Part shown: positions 7,590 to 16,157 of the stretch, one piece after another
How positions within the stretch are numbered: the stretch's first letter is position 1
How the letters are laid out: each line of letters begins with the position of its first letter
NCBI GenBank assembly: GCA_016932235.1
Contig: JAFGDF010000319.1
Location: forward strand, 1 to 37,022
Origin: Deltaproteobacteria bacterium
Lineage (GTDB): Bacteria; Desulfobacterota; DSM-4660; Desulfatiglandales; HGW-15
Length of the DNA: 37,022 nucleotides
Direction: 5' to 3'
The notes under the pieces: model-generated
The model's database searches: none
What the model was told of the DNA's origin: nothing
The model's input: the letters and a program-made list of their open reading frames with translations, nothing else
Program-made: the position numbers and the translations under genes

Positions 7590-10487
7590 ATGATTATACC
7601 CCCTTTTAAAAATCTGAAGATACGCGCGAAACTTGTCAGCGTCACTCTGTTCATGGTGATGATTTCGCTCCTTACAGTTTCCTTCCTCTCCACCTCTCAA
7701 TTCGGCAAGGCCCTTAGAAATTCCGCTGAGGAAGACCTCGAACATCTCGTTACTAACCTATATTCCATGTGCAAGTTACAATATGACATGATGAATGAAA
7801 TGGCGCTCTCAAGCCTTAATGTCGCCATAAAAATATTTTATCAGGAGGAAGGGGACATCCAGGCAATACGGGATCACAAGCTTCATTTCGATGTCCCTCT
7901 TCAAGGAAAAGAGGAGACACAAGCTGTAACAGCGCCATTATTAAAAAAAGGGGATTTAATTCTATATAAAAATACGTCCCTCATTGATAGGATAGCCAGG
8001 ATTGCAGGAGTCAACTGTGCAATTTTTCAGAGGACTGACAATGATGGCCTGATTGAAGTTGCCACAAATGAAAAACAGAGTGTCGGGGCTTACTTTGATC
8101 GGGAGAACACTATTGCAAAATCGATCATCTCCGGCCGTATTTTCCTGGGTAATTCTTATAATGAATCCGATAAGAGGGATATCGTAGCCTATAAGCCTAT
8201 CAAAGACGGGAATGGAGGAATAGTAGGCGCCTTTTCCGTAACAGTAAAGGAGCATCAAGCTTCCTCCCTAAGGGACATTTTAAAAAATATCAAAGTGGGG
8301 AAAACCGGTTATGCCTATATAATGGACAGCAACGGAAATCTCAAGATTCACCCCGTAAAAGAAGGTGATAACATCAGAGACACAAAGGATTCCTCCGGAT
8401 TTAAATATATCGACGCGATGATTATCGAAGCCTTGAATCGTGGAGACGGCTTTGTATCGACAATTCGGTATCCCTGGATCAACCCGGAACTTGGTGAGAA
8501 AAAGCCTAGGCAAAAAATGTCGAAATACGTCTACTTTGAGCCGTGGGACCTGATAATCTCAGCCGGGACATACGAGGAAGAGATATATAAATCCTTGTAT
8601 ACGACAAAAAGGTTCATCTTTATTATCGTCATGCTAAGCATCATACTTGTTTTTTTCCTGACTGTATCCATATCAAAAGTATTAACCGGACCGATACGGG
8701 AACTGACTGAAATCACTACCAAGATGGTTGAAGGTGATCTTTCGCAACGGGTTACTGTTTATAGCTCTGACGAGATAGGAGTCCTTGGAACTTCATTTAA
8801 CAGGATGATCGGTCAGATTCAGCATTACACATCAAATCTGGAACGCATGGTAGAGGAGAGGACAAGAGAGCTTAAAGTTTCAAGGGAAAAATACCGTGAC
8901 CTATCTCTCTTCCTCAACAGCATTCTGGACAGCGCCACGGAATATGGCATTATCGTCTTTGACTATCATGGTAGTATCATGGAGTTCACCAAAGGTGCGG
9001 AAAAGATTTTTGGGTGGAAAAAAGAGGATGTAGTTAACAAACAAAATATTGATATCACAATTCTGAACAACGACCAGGCGAGAGATGTTTTGAGTGACAT
9101 AGCGAAGCATACCAGGAGTGCGGGCGTTTATGAACTTGAAATGACAAGGGTGAGAGAGCGTGGAGAAAAATTTCCTGCGCTTACAACGGTCACTGCAATG
9201 ATTGATCCCTCGGGGGCTACAACGGGATTCGTTGAAATCGTTCGGGATATAAGCAGACGTAAAAATCTTGAAAAACAGTTAAGGGAGACAAAAGAATTTC
9301 TTGAAAACATCATGCAAAGTTCGGTTGATGGTATCATAACAACCGATATGAAAGGAAAGATAACATACGTTAATAAAGCCCTGGAGGATATGACCGGTAT
9401 ATCGCGGGATAAACTGTTGAATCAGCATGTCTCAACCATATATGTAAGGGGAATATTACAGGCAAGGGAGGTCATGGCGTTTTTAAAGGAATCCAAGAGG
9501 GCTGAAAACTATGAGATGGGCATTAAACGAAAAGACGGTAAGAAAATCGCCATATCAACATCACTGTTCATGCTCAGAGATGAGGATGGAAAAGATATAG
9601 GGACAGCGGGCATTTTTAAAGATATTACTGAGCAAAAGATACTTGAATACAAGCTCAAGGCGGCCCGTGCGCGTCTTATTGAAACTTCCAAAATGAGGGC
9701 ACTGGGTGAACTTGTCGCAGGAGTGGCACATGAGATAAACAATCCTTTAATGGCCTCTAAGACTTTATTGCATGTTATTCTAAACAATATCCCGGAGGAC
9801 TGGCCTGAACGTGATCGACTTGAATTGATAAATAAATGCAATGATCGTATAGAAAAAATCGTCGAACATCTCAGAGGCTTTTCAAGGCAGACTGACTCTG
9901 ATTTTCAGAAAATCAATATAAATACCCCCATTGAAAATGCCCTTATGCTGAGCGGACAGCATCTTCTCAGTAACAATATTATCGTGCATAAGAAACTTTC
10001 GCAGAACCTTCCGGAAATAAACGGCAGTGTCAATCAGCTTGAACAGGTCTTTCTCAACCTGATTACAAACGCGAAAGACGCCATGGATGAGATTGGGGAT
10101 AAAAAGGAATTGATAGTATCATCATATCTTGATAGGGAAGAAACAAATCCTATGGTAATAGTGTCTATCAGGGATACCGGCCCTGGGATACCGGAGAAGT
10201 ACCTTCATAAAGTATTTGAGCCGTTTTTCACCACAAAGGTTGTTGGAAAAGGAACCGGACTTGGGCTCTCCCTCTGTTTCGGAATAATTGAGAATCATGG
10301 AGGAAGGATTGAGATTGTAAACAAAAAATCTAGGGGAGCGGAATTCAGGGTCCTGATTCCTGTAATGAACAAAGAACTGGCCAGAAGAAGCGAGACGGAA
10401 ACATCAACAGGGAAAAAACAAAACGCTTACAAAGGCATAGAAATTACCCCCCAGTCAATGCACGGAGATAAAAAAGGAGAAATATGA
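7590..10487 (+). CDS. Cache-HAMP-PAS-PAS sensor histidine kinase
   Basis: A 965-residue membrane kinase. TM1 is at about 14-34. A large extracytoplasmic Cache-type sensor covers about 40-335, with typical motifs GRIFLGNSYN and VGKTGYAYIMDSNGNL. TM2 is at about 341-362 and HAMP at about 362-412, followed by a coiled coil. Two PAS domains span about 435-555 and 565-682. HisKA carries His714 in VAGVAHEINNPL, and the ATPase domain has NLITNAKDAM, DTGPGIPEKY and GTGLGLSLCFG. Cache sensors usually bind small organic ligands. The open frame overlaps the following receiver gene by 4 bases (ATGA), implying translational coupling. A charged tail of about 40 residues follows the ATPase domain. Function as a kinase is secure; ligand and output are unknown. 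Confidence 0.93.
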   Translation: MIIPPFKNLKIRAKLVSVTLFMVMISLLTVSFLSTSQFGKALRNSAEEDLEHLVTNLYSMCKLQYDMMNEMALSSLNVAIKIFYQEEGDIQAIRDHKLHFDVPLQGKEETQAVTAPLLKKGDLILYKNTSLIDRIARIAGVNCAIFQRTDNDGLIEVATNEKQSVGAYFDRENTIAKSIISGRIFLGNSYNESDKRDIVAYKPIKDGNGGIVGAFSVTVKEHQASSLRDILKNIKVGKTGYAYIMDSNGNLKIHPVKEGDNIRDTKDSSGFKYIDAMIIEALNRGDGFVSTIRYPWINPELGEKKPRQKMSKYVYFEPWDLIISAGTYEEEIYKSLYTTKRFIFIIVMLSIILVFFLTVSISKVLTGPIRELTEITTKMVEGDLSQRVTVYSSDEIGVLGTSFNRMIGQIQHYTSNLERMVEERTRELKVSREKYRDLSLFLNSILDSATEYGIIVFDYHGSIMEFTKGAEKIFGWKKEDVVNKQNIDITILNNDQARDVLSDIAKHTRSAGVYELEMTRVRERGEKFPALTTVTAMIDPSGATTGFVEIVRDISRRKNLEKQLRETKEFLENIMQSSVDGIITTDMKGKITYVNKALEDMTGISRDKLLNQHVSTIYVRGILQAREVMAFLKESKRAENYEMGIKRKDGKKIAISTSLFMLRDEDGKDIGTAGIFKDITEQKILEYKLKAARARLIETSKMRALGELVAGVAHEINNPLMASKTLLHVILNNIPEDWPERDRLELINKCNDRIEKIVEHLRGFSRQTDSDFQKININTPIENALMLSGQHLLSNNIIVHKKLSQNLPEINGSVNQLEQVFLNLITNAKDAMDEIGDKKELIVSSYLDREETNPMVIVSIRDTGPGIPEKYLHKVFEPFFTTKVVGKGTGLGLSLCFGIIENHGGRIEIVNKKSRGAEFRVLIPVMNKELARRSETETSTGKKQNAYKGIEITPQSMHGDKKGEI

Positions 10488-10852
10488 TGAATAAACGCAT
10501 CTTAATTGTGGACGATGATGAGATGGTGCTTATCGCTGTCAATGAGCTTTTAAAACAGGAAGGATATGAAGTTGATCCCGTTTCAAGTGGATCAGAGGCC
10601 ATTGAAAAGCTTGGCCAGGGAACTTACGATCTTATTATGCTTGATATCATTATGCCCGAAATGGATGGATTTGAACTCTGCAGAAAGATACGTGAGATGG
10701 ACACCAACAAGGAAACGCCCGTAGTTTTTCTATCCGCCAAGAACCAGGACAAGGACAGGGTTGCGGGCATGGAGGCCGGAGCCAATCTCTTTCTTTCAAA
10801 ACCCATCTCCCCGGATAAATTACTGAGTATTATATCTGACACGCTCGGATAG
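10484..10852 (+). CDS. Stand-alone receiver (CheY-like) response regulator
   Basis: A 122-residue single receiver domain without output domain. Asp10-12 form the acidic pocket, Asp54 (IMLDIIMP) is the phospho-acceptor, Ser84 replaces the switch Thr and Lys106 is conserved (SKPISP). It overlaps the kinase stop codon by ATGA. A second ATG directly follows (10487), and AGGAG sits 8 bases before that one, so translation may begin there with one residue fewer. It is almost certainly phosphorylated by the preceding kinase. With no DNA-binding domain it must act by protein contact or as a phosphorelay intermediate; the small protein at 10964 is a candidate partner by position only. Confidence 0.93.
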   Translation: MMNKRILIVDDDEMVLIAVNELLKQEGYEVDPVSSGSEAIEKLGQGTYDLIMLDIIMPEMDGFELCRKIREMDTNKETPVVFLSAKNQDKDRVAGMEAGANLFLSKPISPDKLLSIISDTLG

Positions 10853-10899
10853 GATATGACATGTGATAAAAAAGAAATCCCCTGGAAAGACCGCATTTC

Positions 10900-10920
10900 A
10901 GGCCGACAGGATGTCGGCCT
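10900..10920. terminator. Hairpin between receiver and small protein gene
   Basis: AGGCCGACA and TGTCGGCCT form a perfect 9-bp stem with a 3-base loop. Only a short TTT follows (10921-10922 region), so it may be a weak or attenuating terminator between the receiver gene and the gene at 10964. Confidence 0.45.
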
Positions 10921-10963
10921 TTGCCCGCAGGCCCTGATGAATTTGTGAAGGAGATAAAAAGAA

Positions 10964-11185
10964 ATGAAAGCTCAAACAGTTGAAATACGTTTCGGAATCG
11001 TAGCAATAGATAAAGGATTCATTACATGTGAACAACTTATTGATGCGCTAAGAATACAGGTCAGGGGGGAAATAGAACAGGGAGAGCATAAATTAATCGG
11101 CACAATTTTTATCGAAATGGGATTACTTACCCGTCAGCAGATCGATGAAATTGTCAAAGAACTGCTGAATAGAAGAGAGAGCTGA
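10964..11185 (+). CDS. Small MshEN/GspE-N-like protein
   Basis: A 73-residue protein, preceded by a GAAGGAG-type ribosome site about 10 bases upstream. Its pattern (FGIVAIDKGFITCEQLIDAL, then IGTIFIEMGLLTRQQIDEIV) matches the helical repeat at the N-terminus of type II secretion and type IV pilus ATPases (GspE/MshE-N), where some versions bind cyclic di-GMP. Here it stands alone without the ATPase part. It follows the kinase and receiver on the same strand after 111 bp containing a hairpin, so it may be an output or adaptor of that system. Nucleotide binding cannot be decided by eye. Family resemblance is moderate; a real gene is likely. Confidence 0.75.
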   Translation: MKAQTVEIRFGIVAIDKGFITCEQLIDALRIQVRGEIEQGEHKLIGTIFIEMGLLTRQQIDEIVKELLNRRES

Positions 11186-11203
11186 TAAAAAGCAGCCTTG
11201 CCC

Positions 11204-11236
11204 AGGAGGCTGCCGGACTTTGTCCGGCAGTCTGCT
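11204..11236. terminator. Palindromic terminator, family copy 1
   Basis: CTGCCGGAC and GTCCGGCAG (11210-11230) pair around TTT, with further partial pairing outside, then CTAAAAATATTTTG. It separates the plus-strand signalling run from the convergent minus-strand block. Its core GGACTTTGTCC is shared with the hairpin at 33201-33235 and resembles that at 31833-31869. Confidence 0.7.
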
Positions 11237-11324
11237 AAAAATATTTTGTTTATCGTTTCCGTCCAGGAAAAAGCCGTAACCGGTTTTGCGTCGAATAAAC
11301 TCAGATCTGTTTGGCCGCAAATTT

Positions 11325-12101
11325 TCACTTCTGATGATCCAGGTCAACTATCTCAAACATTGGGGGGCGTTTGATTGAAAAGATTTCATCAGGAATGGAT
11401 TTATTGAAAAAGATCTTACTGTTTTTTAGGATAAGGGTCTCCCTGTCTGTCTCTGCTACAACCTCCCGCGCGTAATATATTCCTTCCTCTTCCGCCAAGC
11501 TTAAAAATTTCACATTCGTCTTGCTCGTTGGAAAAGATATGAAATCAGGCTGCAGGGTATAAGGATCAAGGTATATCATCTCAATGCCCTTTCCCTCATT
11601 ATCCAGCAGTGTCATCCTGTTTCTGCCGGACGAAATCGCCTTATGATGCTCCCATGCCAGAGGATATCCTCTGGCAACCGTCCAGATAAGCTGAGGATCT
11701 ATGCCCGATAAAAAATGCGATAATATCTCAGATTTATTATGACCCCTGTATAATTTCCCCTCATCAAAACTGAGAATCTCGATTATGTCCTCATTCATAA
11801 GTATGTGAAGCAGAGGTCTTCCCCAGCTGTGTGTGATCTCTATCTTCAGTCTGAATGGATCCCGCTCTCCAACAATAAGACTGTTAGCCTCTTTCTCTGA
11901 TTTCCAGTCCTTTACAATAATGCTTCCCGTTGAATATAATGAATTTACAACATCTTCCTGGATCCGGAGCTCCGTTAAGATTGTAGACATCTCCAGGGAA
12001 GTTAAAACCTTTCCCTTGACCGACATATAAACGGAGCTGCAGCCGTTAATGAATAATATCGCGTTTAAGGCCAAAAAAAGAAAGCATCTGTTTATTTTCA
12101 T
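11325..12101 (-). CDS. Outer-membrane lipoprotein, LolA/LolB-like fold suspected
   Basis: A lipoprotein of about 258 residues. From ATG 12101 the protein begins with a lysine, a hydrophobic stretch and a lipobox (ILFINGCSS), so it should be lipid-anchored. The body contains repeated beta-type segments (FRLKIEITHSWGRPLLHIL, IIEILSFDEGKLYRG, then an aligned C-terminal half), typical of the LolA/LolB and DUF4292 groups that carry lipids or lipoproteins. An upstream in-frame start (12164) would overlap the TPR gene and place 21 charged residues before the signal peptide, so it is rejected. It is last in the minus-strand block, 10 bp after the TPR lipoprotein, suggesting the two work together in outer-membrane biogenesis. 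Precise function is not shown. Confidence 0.8.
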   Translation of the reverse strand: MKINRCFLFLALNAILFINGCSSVYMSVKGKVLTSLEMSTILTELRIQEDVVNSLYSTGSIIVKDWKSEKEANSLIVGERDPFRLKIEITHSWGRPLLHILMNEDIIEILSFDEGKLYRGHNKSEILSHFLSGIDPQLIWTVARGYPLAWEHHKAISSGRNRMTLLDNEGKGIEMIYLDPYTLQPDFISFPTSKTNVKFLSLAEEEGIYYAREVVAETDRETLILKNSKIFFNKSIPDEIFSIKRPPMFEIVDLDHQK

Positions 12102-12111
12102 GATTATTTTC

Positions 12112-13911
12112 TTATTCCAAGAACCGCTCAACTTCCTTGATTTTCTCTTTGAGCTCATCTTCATTATTTGATTTCAGCTCTATCGCCTTAAGATACATGT
12201 CAAGGGATTTCCGGTAGGCACCTTTCTTGAAATAGACATCTCCGAGATGTTCCGCTATGGTAGGGTCACTGGAGATGATTGAAAAGGCTCTTTCAAGTGA
12301 ATCCAAAGCCTCATCATACAATCCTTTCTGATAATATACCCATCCAAGACTGTCAATTATATAACCGCTATCAGGCTTTATTGCCAGGGCTTTCCGTATA
12401 AGTTCCAGGGCTTCACCCAGTCTGATACCCATTTCAGCATAAGTGTAACCGATATAATTAAGAGCATCAGCATTATTCTCATCAATAGTAAGCAGTCGCC
12501 TCATCTCTTCCAGGGCTTTTTCCTTTTCCCCCGATTTATCAAGCACAACCCCGAGTCGAAACATAAGATCAACATTTTGTTCATGCACTGTAAGCCCCTC
12601 CTCAATCACCTGAATGCTCTTATCGTATTCCTCCCTGGTTTCATATATCGATGACAGCATGAGATATAATGCAATTTCCTGCTCACCATATTTCAACGCC
12701 TTTTGAAGGATCTCTATGGCAGCTTCATCTCTTTCCATCTGATTCAGTATATATGCAGTCTGGATAAGCGCATTGGGATAAAACTCCGAGTCTTCTTTTA
12801 TCAGATCAAAGTGATAGAGAGCCTTTTCCAAATCACCTCTCTCTTCATAAGCAAGAGCCAAATAATACCTCGACTTCTGATCATCAGGCCAGGCGGAAAC
12901 AATCATTTCAAGCTCTTCAATTGATTCGTCAAGCTTTCCATGTCTCAGGTAAATAATGCCGAGGGCCTGCCGTTCCAGATCGCCCGGGCCGGATTGTTTC
13001 TTGATATCCTGGATGATATGTTCAATCTTTTTCTCTTCTCCAAGTTTATAATAGACATTTATAAGCCTCTCCTTTGCGACCATATTGCCTGGGTAAAGGC
13101 TCAGGAGTTTTTCATAGGTGCTTGCCGCCATTTCGAATTTTTTCTGTATAAAGTATAATCTTGCGAGATCAAAAAAAGCCTGTTCCTCAATATTGCTTTC
13201 CAGCTCAACTGTGTTAAGAAAGTCTTTTTCAGCCTCATTATATCTTTCCAGTTCGACATTTATCCTCCCCCTGTAATAATGGGCAATAGCAAGTTCGGGA
13301 TTCTGTTGAATCAAAATATCGAGATGTTCCAGGGCTGCCTCATATTTTATTTCCCGGATAAGGCTGGTAGCCAGAATCATCCTCACCCGCTGCTGATCGG
13401 GATTCTTTTCCAGTATACCCTCATAAATCCTTATCGCTGAGTTCTCGTCACCGGAAGCCGCCAAGGCTTCTGCTAGAATCATATGAGCGCCTAAATCATC
13501 GGGATCTTGGGTAATAATACTACGGGCGTATTCAGCGGCCGCATCGAATCTTTTCAATCTCTGCAGATTTAAGGCCGCTATTTTTTTAAGATAAATTGAA
13601 TCGGGATCATTATTTATAGCATTTTCCAGATATTCTCCGGCTTTTTCATACTCTCCCCGGCGCATGCAAAGCGAGGCAAAAGTAAAATCCGTGTATGCCT
13701 CGTGTCGTGGATCTCTTTGCTCCTCGGCAATCTTTTTACCCACTTTTATTTCAGGAGAAGGCCCTGTGTCCGGTAACTGTATTGTCGGAGGATGTTCCGG
13801 GTACTTCGCCTTTTCAATGCCGGCACAGGAAACAAAAATGCTCCCAATAAGGATTGTCATGAAAAGAGTTAGATTATTTTTTATTACCATCGGTAAATTC
13901 TCTTTTTTCAT
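12112..13911 (-). CDS. TPR-repeat lipoprotein
   Basis: A 599-residue protein made almost entirely of tetratricopeptide repeats (about 14, from residue 70 to 590), a scaffold for protein-protein contacts. The N-terminus holds a hydrophobic stretch and lipobox (GSIFVSCAG), indicating a lipoprotein. The ATG at 13911 overlaps the rpoH stop codon (ATGA), but there is no ribosome site there. An alternative ATG at 13890, with a weak GAGA upstream, gives a more usual signal peptide (MVIKNNLTLF). Either way translation is probably coupled to rpoH. Similar long TPR lipoproteins occur next to LolB-like proteins in Desulfobacterota. No enzymatic motif seen. Confidence 0.88.
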   Translation of the reverse strand: MKKENLPMVIKNNLTLFMTILIGSIFVSCAGIEKAKYPEHPPTIQLPDTGPSPEIKVGKKIAEEQRDPRHEAYTDFTFASLCMRRGEYEKAGEYLENAINNDPDSIYLKKIAALNLQRLKRFDAAAEYARSIITQDPDDLGAHMILAEALAASGDENSAIRIYEGILEKNPDQQRVRMILATSLIREIKYEAALEHLDILIQQNPELAIAHYYRGRINVELERYNEAEKDFLNTVELESNIEEQAFFDLARLYFIQKKFEMAASTYEKLLSLYPGNMVAKERLINVYYKLGEEKKIEHIIQDIKKQSGPGDLERQALGIIYLRHGKLDESIEELEMIVSAWPDDQKSRYYLALAYEERGDLEKALYHFDLIKEDSEFYPNALIQTAYILNQMERDEAAIEILQKALKYGEQEIALYLMLSSIYETREEYDKSIQVIEEGLTVHEQNVDLMFRLGVVLDKSGEKEKALEEMRRLLTIDENNADALNYIGYTYAEMGIRLGEALELIRKALAIKPDSGYIIDSLGWVYYQKGLYDEALDSLERAFSIISSDPTIAEHLGDVYFKKGAYRKSLDMYLKAIELKSNNEDELKEKIKEVERFLE

Positions 13912-14888
13912 TTGATAAAATCCGAAAATTCCTCCTCAAAGTCGGGAATCTCCTCCATTAACCATTTTTTAATATTTTTAATAATCCTCGTCTGGATCTG
14001 CCTCACACGTTCTCTGGATATGTTATATTTGTCCCCCAGTTCCTGAAGGGTCAAGGGTTTTTCCGCCATAATCCTGTTTTCAAAAATGTCCAGGTCTTTC
14101 TCGGAAAGCCGGTTTTTATATTCCTCTAATTTCTGCAAGAGAACCGACTTGCTCTCCATCGAGGAAAGCTGGTCATCCGTCCTTTCCGCGTAATCTGCAA
14201 GTAATGAGCCGTATTCTTCCTTTCCATTATCATTGATAGGAGCGTTCAGTGAAACTTCACCGCCTCCTAATCGTTGTGTCATTTCTTCAATGTCCGATTC
14301 TTTCACGTCCAGGCGTTCTGCCAGAAGCCTTGTCTCCGGGGCGAATCCTTCCGAGATAAGCTTTTCCCTTTCCTTGGCAAGGTTGAAAAAAAGTTTTCGC
14401 TGTGTCTGAGTCGTTCCAATTTTAACCAGCTTCCAGTTTTCCATGATGAATTTTAATATATATGCCTTAATCCAGAAAGATGCATAATATGAAAATTTAA
14501 TCCCCCTGTATGGATCGAACTTTTTTACGGCCTGCAACAGGCCTATATTCCCTTCCTGAATCAAGTCCAGCAGACTCTTAGTCCAGTACCTGTGGAAGTC
14601 CATCGCTATTTTTACCACCAATCTGAGATTTGCGGTTACCAGCCTGTACGCCGCCTTCTGATCGCTTTTTTCTCTCACTCTTATTGACAGTTCAATCTCC
14701 TCTTCCCTTGTCAGAAGATCATATCTTTTGATCTCCAGCAAATACATCTGTAATGGATCATAAGGGACTAGTGCCCTGTCTCCGACAGGAACCATCGGGC
14801 TAAGATCACCCTTGAATTCCGGTATCTCCGGATCCATAAATTCGGTGAGATCGTCCTTTTCGGATTTGTCTTCTTTTATTTCTTCCAT
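13908..14888 (-). CDS. rpoH: RNA polymerase sigma factor RpoH (sigma32-type)
   Basis: A 326-residue group 3 sigma factor. Region 2 spans about 78-150, with the core-binding helix (LDLIQEGNIGLLQAVKKFDP) and the -10 recognition and melting part (FSYYASFWIKAYI). Residues 162-170 (TQRKLFFNL) are the RpoH box, diagnostic of heat-shock sigma factors, and no region 1.1 is present. Region 4 ends with the helix-turn-helix LQELGDKYNISRERVRQI. The protein is about 40 residues longer than E. coli RpoH, mainly at an acidic N-terminus. It should direct transcription of chaperone and protease genes. It lies 27 bp after tyrS and overlaps the TPR lipoprotein gene, inside an envelope-assembly block. No thermosensor structure was evident upstream. 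Confidence 0.93.
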   Translation of the reverse strand: MEEIKEDKSEKDDLTEFMDPEIPEFKGDLSPMVPVGDRALVPYDPLQMYLLEIKRYDLLTREEEIELSIRVREKSDQKAAYRLVTANLRLVVKIAMDFHRYWTKSLLDLIQEGNIGLLQAVKKFDPYRGIKFSYYASFWIKAYILKFIMENWKLVKIGTTQTQRKLFFNLAKEREKLISEGFAPETRLLAERLDVKESDIEEMTQRLGGGEVSLNAPINDNGKEEYGSLLADYAERTDDQLSSMESKSVLLQKLEEYKNRLSEKDLDIFENRIMAEKPLTLQELGDKYNISRERVRQIQTRIIKNIKKWLMEEIPDFEEEFSDFIK

Positions 14889-14915
14889 TTAATTCAGCAT
14901 CCCATTCACAGGATA

Positions 14916-16157
14916 TTAACTGGATATAATTTTAATATATCTTTTCTTACCGGCCCTGAGAATAAAGATATCATTTTGAATGCTATTTGTATCTAATATC
15001 TGGTCAAATGAGCGAATCTTTACATTATTTAAATATCCTCCCCCTTGTGAGATCAAGCGCCGCGCATCCGACCTTGTCCGGCAGAGTCCGGACATCTCGA
15101 AAAGGACATAAGCGGGAATACCTGAATCAAGTGCCTCTTTAGCCAGTTGAAATTCCGGCACTGAGCTTGGCCTTTCCCCGTCATCACCGCCAAAAAGCTG
15201 ATGCGAGGCATTCCTGGCCTTCTCTGCTTCCTCCTCTCCATGACATAGCTTGGTAGTCTCGTAGGCAAGAATCTCCTTGGCCTTTCTGATGTCTGCGCCT
15301 TCAAGAGACCCCAGCCTTGCAACCTCATCCATTGGTAGAAAGGTGAAAATGGCAAGAAAACGTTTAATATCCTTATCTTCTTGATTGATCCAATACTGAT
15401 AATATTCATAGGGGGAAGTCAGCTCCGGATCAAGCCAAACCGCTCCCGCATGTGTCTTCCCCATCTTGATGCCGGAGGAAGTGGTTATGAGAGGGAATGT
15501 GAGCGCATGAATCACCTCTCCCTCCAGCCGCCTAGTAAGATCAGCTCCCGCGAGAATATTCCCCCATTGATCGTTGCCTCCCATTTGTATGCGGCAGTCG
15601 TGGTGTTTAAAAAGATACCAGAAATCATAAGCCTGCAGAAGCATATAATTGAATTCAATGAAGCTTAGGCCTGTTTTAATCCTTGCCTTGTAGCTCTCGG
15701 CGGCAAGCATCCTGTTTACGCTGAAATGCCTGCCGATATCTCTTAAGAATTCCACGTAGTTGAGTTTAACAAGCCAGTCCGCATTATTGACCATTAAGGC
15801 TTTTCCATCACTGAAATCGATAAACCTCGAAAGCTGTTTCTTAATACACTCAGCGTTTTCATCGATCTCTTCCCTGGACATTATTCTGCGCATCTCCGTC
15901 TTCCCGCTGGGGTCGCCAACCAATGTCGTGCCTGCGCCGACAACGGCAATAGGCCTGTGACCTGCCCTCTGCATGTGTGCGAGGGACATAATTGGAACCA
16001 AACTGCCCAGATGAAGGCTTTTTGCTGTTGGGTCAAACCCTATATAACCTGTCGCGGGAGTGGTAAATAATTCACGAACAAGATTCTCATCTGTAACCTG
16101 CTCAACAAATCCCCTGTTTTTAAAGATATCAAAAAGATTTTCCACCTCACTCCTCAT
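14916..16157 (-). CDS. tyrS: Tyrosyl-tRNA synthetase
   Basis: A 413-residue class I synthetase that charges tRNA-Tyr in the cytoplasm. The HIGH-type motif is HLGS (49-52), following GFDPTAKSL. The KMSKS equivalent is KMGKT (about 232-236), and the C-terminus is an S4 RNA-binding domain (LCRTRSDARRLISQGGGYLN). Length and motifs fit the TyrZ-like branch rather than the E. coli TyrS branch. The start codon at 16157 lies inside the end of the rodZ-like gene (11-bp overlap), so it is translationally coupled. There is no T-box leader, as expected for a gene inside an operon in a Gram-negative. No unusual insertions. Confidence 0.97.
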   Translation of the reverse strand: MRSEVENLFDIFKNRGFVEQVTDENLVRELFTTPATGYIGFDPTAKSLHLGSLVPIMSLAHMQRAGHRPIAVVGAGTTLVGDPSGKTEMRRIMSREEIDENAECIKKQLSRFIDFSDGKALMVNNADWLVKLNYVEFLRDIGRHFSVNRMLAAESYKARIKTGLSFIEFNYMLLQAYDFWYLFKHHDCRIQMGGNDQWGNILAGADLTRRLEGEVIHALTFPLITTSSGIKMGKTHAGAVWLDPELTSPYEYYQYWINQEDKDIKRFLAIFTFLPMDEVARLGSLEGADIRKAKEILAYETTKLCHGEEEAEKARNASHQLFGGDDGERPSSVPEFQLAKEALDSGIPAYVLFEMSGLCRTRSDARRLISQGGGYLNNVKIRSFDQILDTNSIQNDIFILRAGKKRYIKIISS

